Of a stretch of DNA of 64,000 nt, positions 59,040 to 64,000 are shown in pieces. The notes under the pieces were generated by a model. That model was not told the DNA's origin. It saw only the letters and a list, made by a program, of their open reading frames with translations, and made no database searches. The number at the start of each line of letters is the position of its first letter. Position 1 is the stretch's first letter. The DNA is from Diospyros lotus. Its lineage: Eukaryota; Streptophyta; Magnoliopsida; Ericales; Ebenaceae. The stretch covers positions 10,641,922 to 10,705,921 of the forward strand of contig NC_068350.1 of assembly GCF_014633365.1 (NCBI RefSeq). The letters are read 5' to 3'. The position numbers and the translations under genes are program-made.

Positions 59040-59349
59040 ATTTAGTGACGGCTAGTTAAAAGTCGTCACTAATGCCAATCTTTAGTGACGGTTAGATAGA
59101 ATCCGTCACAAATGATGCACAATAGTGACAGTCACACGCGGTCGTCACTGAAAGTGATACATTTAGTTAGGGTTGGGCAGCGTTGGTCACAAATGAAGGC
59201 ACAATAGTGACGGCCAAACGCGGTCGTCACTTAAAGTGACACCTTCAGTGAGGGTCGGGCAACATTGGTCACATATGGAGGCACAATAGTGACGGCCACA
59301 TGCGGTCGTCACTGAAAGTGCCACCTTCAGTGAGGGTCAGGCAACGTTG
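59040..59349 (+). repeat. CACTA subterminal array, first part
   Basis: Units of 82 bp start at 59122, 59204 and 59286, after a variant unit. Each contains AGTGACGGCCACACGCGGTC followed by GTCACT, forming a short hairpin-like inverted repeat, then AGTGAGGGTCGGGCAAC and TTGGTCACA. Confidence 0.85.
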
Positions 59350-61116
59350 TGTTGGGTTTCTTGGATCCAAACGCAACGGAAATTTAAAAATTATTTGGAT
59401 CAACCAAACTCTTTGGCTAATCTTGAAACCCAAAATAAACGGATCTAGTTTGCAAATATATAATTACTTCAAGAATATAAACTTATAACGAAAATCAAAC
59501 CTTTTGATTGTCCAGTGAAAAATGAATGAATCTTTATGCCACAAGGTGTTACCCACCCTCTATAAGAGATCCACTCCAAAGAGAAGCTTCAATTGATGTC
59601 TATAAGTATGCCCCTTCGATCTCCTTGCATCAAGTATGCAAGATCTAAAATCCAACACTTAGAGATATGATTGGTTTTTCTCAAAAAAATAACTTTCTCT
59701 CTCTAGAAAGCCAAAGGGGGTTATGAGACAAAATGGAGAGCTATCATCAAACCCTAGTCAAACTAGGTATTTATAGAAAGCCCAAGCATATTATAAACAT
59801 GTTGGGCCAAGGCCCAACCCAAAACCTAGTCAAACTAGGAATTTAAAGAAAACCCAAACATGTTATAAACATGTTGGACCAAGGCCCAAACCCAATTGTG
59901 GGTTTTTACCTTGTTTTACTTTTTGCTCATTTTGTCGACATCTCATGGACTTTTCCGCGAGTGCTAGCTCGCCACAAAAATCCACGAATTTTTATGGGCC
60001 CTAAAAACATTTTTCGGTCCCACTAAAATTTTCATGAAACTCCTCATTGTTTGTGTGCGACCTTATAGGTTCACTATGAAAATGGCAAAGGGCAATTTAT
60101 AGAATCCTACTCCTAATAAAACTCTTTGATTATGATCCTTAATTTATTTCATCACATGAGTAAAATTATTATCTTGCCCTTAGACCAAGATTGACGTTTA
60201 GCAACGTATCATGGCCCCCATATCATAATGAAATGCAAATGGCACTTCTAATGAATCTTTCCGTGACAAGTTTAAGTGCTATTCGATCCCTCTATCATAA
60301 CGCCCCGGTATAGTCTAGAAGTATGGTAAAATGTCAAACTTCTAATAACTAATACTATGTGTACGAATGTTAAGTCCATAACTCATATAGTCGAATCAAT
60401 AACTCTTATTAATTCTCAACTATTTGCGTTGGCCAACGACTCCTCGAGTTGTGACTTCATCATTCACATAGGGCATATACCTTTTAAATCTTACTAAGGT
60501 CGATAGATTCCATCTTGCGTACTCACCTACTTTCGTATGATTCGGATCATATTCAATAACCACCCTATTAGGGACCCATCTTACTGGACCCCGTATAGTG
60601 GCATCAAAATATGACACGTCTCATACAAGATAAGTGTGGTACCGCAGGAAAAGAGATTACTAACATATGTCGCCACATAGAACTCCCAATTGACATTTAG
60701 TAAGAATTACCATTTGGGTGTTCTCAAGTTAGGTCATTCAGTGAACTCATTCACTAATGAGCACCTACACACTTGCATTAGTGTCACCACACAAGTAGTC
60801 AATGAGATCAACTACCCTCCTTACGAGCATGCATAGTGTGTATTGGTCTTGACGGTACTATAGAGGCCCCACTCTATAGTCCTATGATCAGGAATAGTTA
60901 AAGAATGAAGCATCAGTCATTCGATCTCATTAGTATGATCTTATCATAACTCGATTGACATTGCTACACTCTTTGGGACTCATCTAAATAGTAAAATATA
61001 AAGATGAACGTATTGTCACGTATTATAAGAGAAATACAGATATTAATCAAAATATGTCTAAGATTAATTAGAAATGCAGCCAACTCACAACTCTTATGAT
61101 TGGCTCCCAGGTTATT
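59350..61116 (-). mobile_element. Solo LTR, family A, copy 2, inserted in the CACTA array
   Basis: Inverted relative to 19056-23518. On the plus strand it runs TGTTGGGTTTCTTGG to TTACTCTATCA, 1767 bp. The flanks CGTTG (59345-59349) and CGTTA (61117-61121) match at 4 of 5, and the 82-bp repeat unit continues across it. It lacks the 19869-22620 insertion, so it serves as the empty-site reference. A short internal duplication (AAACCTAGTCAAACTAGG... to ...GGACCAAGGCCCAA) is present around 59755-59900. Confidence 0.87.
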
Positions 61117-61523
61117 ACTCTATCACGTTAGTCACAAATAAAGGTACAATAGTGACGGTCACACGCGATCGTCACTGAAAGTGCCACCTTCAATGAGGGT
61201 CAAGCAATGTCGGTCATAGATAGAGGCACAATAGTGACGACCACACGCGGTCATCATTGAAAGTGCCACTTCAGTAAGGGTCGGGTAATATTGGTCACAG
61301 ATGGAGGCAAATAGTGACGACCAGAGATGCTCGTCACTAAATGTACCACCTTTAGTGAGGGTCAGGAACCTCGGTCACAGATGGAGGCACAATAGTGACC
61401 ACTGCACATGGCCGTCACTGAATATTGGACTTTTAGTGAAGGTCGGGAATGCTCGGTCATAAATGGATTAGCAATAATGGCGGTCAGAATTGGTTGTTAC
61501 TGAATGTACACCTTTAGTGAGAG
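61117..61523 (+). repeat. CACTA subterminal array, second part
   Basis: Further units start at about 61149, 61231, 61311, 61392 and 61473 with 80-82 bp spacing, increasingly diverged towards the right. Confidence 0.82.
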
Positions 61524-62949
61524 TGATAGGGCTTAATTGTTTACACATTTTTATTTAATTTTTATCTTAACCTTATGTTAATTTTCCTACATAAATATAT
61601 GTTTATATGGATTTTACATTATTTTAATCTTATTTTGTAGGAATCTAGCAAAGGAAATAAATTCAAAGATTTAGGCGTAAAAAGAAAAAAAATATATATT
61701 ATAAAGTTAATTTTAAAATTAATATTATAAATTAAAAAAAAATAAATATTTTAAATAATTAATATTATAATATAATTAAAGTTACAATATATTAAATATT
61801 ATATATTATATTTTATCTTATATTATATATATATATAATATTATAATAAGATAAGTATTATATATAATATATATATTAACAAATGGCGTGAATGTCATGT
61901 GCATCTTTACATATATATATATATATATTATTATAATGTTTGAAGATTTAAGGGGCTGGTCGCGCACACGAGAAGGAAGGGAATTGAAAAGCTTCTGGAC
62001 GGCGCAGATTAAAGGAAGTGATTGAAGATTGAAGTCGCGCACAGTGAAGGAAGAGGAAGCGACAGATTGGAAGCGGGCGGCGCAAGAAGCCACGCATACA
62101 CACGCCGATCCAGATATGTTTCAGATCTAGGCAGGAAGTTTCTTTTCTCTTTCTTCAATTTTCTGTTTTTATTTGTATGTTAATAATGTTTAGATAATTT
62201 ATTTTAACTAGGGTTTGGATGGATTTTAATTATGGAATTATGTGAGTATTTGTTTGGTTCGATTCAAAACCGATTATTATTTGCGTGAAGAATTTATATT
62301 GTTGCGTTTAATGCTTTAAAAGATTGGCCACCTTTTAATGATTCAATGATTTATGCATGATTAACTAAATGATTGTTATAAATTAGATCCATAGACAATA
62401 TAAATCACATACTTGACTATGAGATCGAAAGATGATTAGCTCACGTGTGGGAATCGAGGAAGCTTAGTGAGTCAAATCCCCTTCCGAGATTAGAGGTTTC
62501 CAAAGAACTTAATGCTTATTTATTTCGTTGATATCTGCTTAGAAATCTGACAATGAAATTGAATTAGTAAAGGATTAATATGACTTGAGAAAGCTTATTA
62601 ATTAATTGAGAGAAATCCACCATCACATGCAAATAATTATAAAATACTGTAAAGGTATTTGTGGTTTTGAATCGGGTTGAATAGAAAATTACATAATTCA
62701 GATTAAATGAAATCTAAACCCTAGTGCATTCATTAATAAATCTTTCTTCCAAAGAATTCAGTTTTTTTTTCATTTATTTTTATTTTTATTTTTATTCATC
62801 TGATTAATTAATTAGTTCAACTTAGGTTAAGTTAAAATTGTTTTGGTATTATGATCTAGTTCTCGTGGGATCGACATCTTTTCATCACTATTTGCATATT
62901 TGACTAGGGAATGCGTGCCCGAATTAATTGTGCATAAAATCACACATCA
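61524..62949 (+). mobile_element. Solo LTR inserted in the CACTA array, target duplication GAGAG
   Basis: Starts TGATAGGGCTTAATTG and ends AAATCACACATCA, 1426 bp. Identical 5-bp flanks GAGAG occur at 61519-61523 and 62950-62954. The 3' part reads CTCGTGGGATCGACATC, a phrase common in long gypsy LTRs. It includes a strongly AT-rich part with TA repeats at 61680-61930. Confidence 0.88.
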
Positions 62950-62954
62950 GAGAG

Positions 62955-63408
62955 CCAGGGGATGGTGGTCACAGCTGGAGGTTAATAGTGACGGCCACAC
63001 TTTGCCGTCACTAAATGTGATATTTAAGTATTAAGAAAGAATCATCAAAAAGAGTTGCACATTAAAAATATATATATATATATATATTTAACATGATTTA
63101 GTCTTAATACACTTAATTATGTAATTTGAAACTAATAAAATGAATTCACTTAAACAGCGAAGGTGTAGATTTTGAATTAAAAAAAAAATATAGATATACT
63201 AATGTCTTCAAACAAATTAAATTGTAAATTTACATATTTCTTCAACTCTAGATAATTAATCACTTTTTCATTCAAATAGCTAGATATTTTGAATAATTTT
63301 ATTTATCTAGTCACAACAATTCTTGTAATACAAAAAAATAATTAATCAAAATTTGTATTCATTGCAAAAAATTTGATTTTCTCTACGAAATTGTAGATAA
63401 AACACTTA
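62955..63408. other. CACTA array remnant and AT-rich tail
   Basis: One more repeat unit (AATAGTGACGGCCACAC, then GCCGTCACT, about 62985-63020) is followed by AT-rich DNA with a TA run (63069-63087), leading to the proposed decayed terminus at 63330. No gene. Confidence 0.5.
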
Positions 63409-63554
63409 GAATGCATTCTCTTTGTTGTTTTTAAGCCATTTTTTGTTTTTAATTTTCTAAAATAATGAATTATTATTTTTAAAAACGTATTTTCAAAAAT
63501 AAAAATAAATTATAAAAAAAATCCAAAACAACAAAAAGTTGTTTTGAGTGTTTT
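63409..63554 (+). repeat. Fragment related to the left end of 54686-55770
   Basis: GCATTCTCTTTGTTGTTTTTAAGCC, then CCAAAACAACAAAAAGTTGTT, parallel the text at 54690-54850. It is cut at 63555 by an LTR. Confidence 0.5.
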
Positions 63555-64000
63555 TGTAGCGGCCCTTTCCAGGATCATCCCGCTAGCATAGGAAATCCGA
63601 AAGGAGGTTGTTACAAAATGGATACAAGAACAATAAACTCAAAATAAACACCAATTCATTTTTTTTTTTTACTTGCTCACTGATCATCAGGAGCCAAAAT
63701 AAAACATCTCTACATTTGTTCACTATCAATAGGAACTCAAATTAAATATTACACACACTTTACATTATCATCTTAGGCTTACCGCCCGTACATTTTTCAA
63801 ATAAAGGGCATTAAGGTTCTAACAACGAGTTGAACCTTCTATTTCCTACTCTTAACATTACCCCCTAGATCTTGAGGCTGGGACATCCCTGTACACAATT
63901 AAACCCGGGCTCTAGCCTCATTGGACTTGCCCTCAGCAATAGCTTATCCCTTACCTAGAATGACAGGAATAAGCAAGGTGAGCCACAAGACTCAGCAAGT
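63555..64000 (+). mobile_element. Family C LTR, 5' part, running off the window
   Basis: Starts TGTAGCGGCCCTTTCC and shares CCCGCTAGCATAGGAAATCC and GGTGAGCCACAAGACTCAGC with 43926 and 58007. It is truncated by the window edge, so solo versus complete status is unknown. Confidence 0.7.

Larger units (their letters stand above)
59009..63330 (+). mobile_element. CACTA-type transposon relic with internal solo LTRs
   Basis: Begins with the CACTA terminus CACTACAAGAAATTTGAC and continues into a tandem array of about 82-bp units. A decayed opposite terminus (TATTACAAGAATTG read inward) lies at 63317-63330, which is less certain. Without the two solo LTRs the element is only about 1.1 kb and has no transposase, so it is non-autonomous. 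A matching 3-bp target duplication was not found. Confidence 0.6.

Noticed and set aside
59040..61523. Regularly spaced repeats resembling a CRISPR array
   Set aside because: The units are 82 bp and contiguous with no unique spacers; the setting is a plant nuclear CACTA element, and the regular gaps are solo LTR insertions.

Overview
The window reads as nuclear DNA of a flowering plant, probably a eudicot. The evidence is spliceosomal introns with GT..AG ends, a plant PRA1-family gene in seven coding exons, a nuclear tRNA-Val gene, and many plant transposon families (MULE, hAT, Tourist/PIF, CACTA, Ty1/copia, Ty3/gypsy, TRIM). Only one clear host protein gene and one tRNA are present. Most of the remaining recognisable sequence is mobile DNA, much of it inserted into other mobile DNA. 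Family names rest on motifs and terminal structures read by eye; no database search was run.

Layout. (1) 1-7.2 kb: a Mutator-like element (MULE) with 45-bp terminal inverted repeats. It carries an open FAR1/FHY3-like transposase gene (841 aa by my splice model) and, on the opposite strand, a small gene for a GRF zinc-finger, coiled-coil, membrane-anchored protein. A 275-bp sequence touching its left end recurs at 7570-7844 with two differences. (2) 7.6-14 kb: a copia LTR-like piece and RNase H relic split by a hAT element with a perfect 8-bp target duplication, AT-rich DNA, and a Tourist MITE with a hAT MITE inside it. (3) 14.1-14.4 kb: one candidate short gene (55 codons). (4) 15.7-23.6 kb: a decayed minus-strand copia reverse transcriptase fossil cut by a hAT element and two solo LTRs, one of which holds a third solo LTR. 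(5) 23.6-30.1 kb: copia LTRs and a truncated minus-strand copia element. (6) 30-34.7 kb: mostly unrecognised, ending in a copia-type solo LTR. (7) 34.8-48 kb: a minus-strand gypsy relic, then a plus-strand LTR element with an unidentified ORF. The 3' LTR of the second element is split by a complete minus-strand copia element, which holds a 3-kb solo LTR, which holds a 0.56-kb solo LTR. (8) 48.6-49.7 kb: a complete TRIM with matching target duplications. (9) 50.1-54 kb: the PRA1 gene and, upstream of it, tRNA-Val(CAC). (10) 54.7-64 kb: a foldback MITE, three related or truncated LTRs, and a CACTA element made largely of 82-bp repeats and interrupted by two solo LTRs.

How it works together: the PRA1 gene and tRNA sit in a relatively TE-poor island (about 49.7-54.7 kb). 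The MULE is the only element here with an apparently intact transposase. The nesting order and target duplications give a relative history: copia and gypsy bodies first, then solo LTRs and hAT/CACTA elements, then further LTRs inside those. No wholly new system is demonstrated. The best candidates for follow-up are the MULE-borne GRF-finger gene, the unidentified ORF at 38651-39253, and the small gene at 14162-14329.
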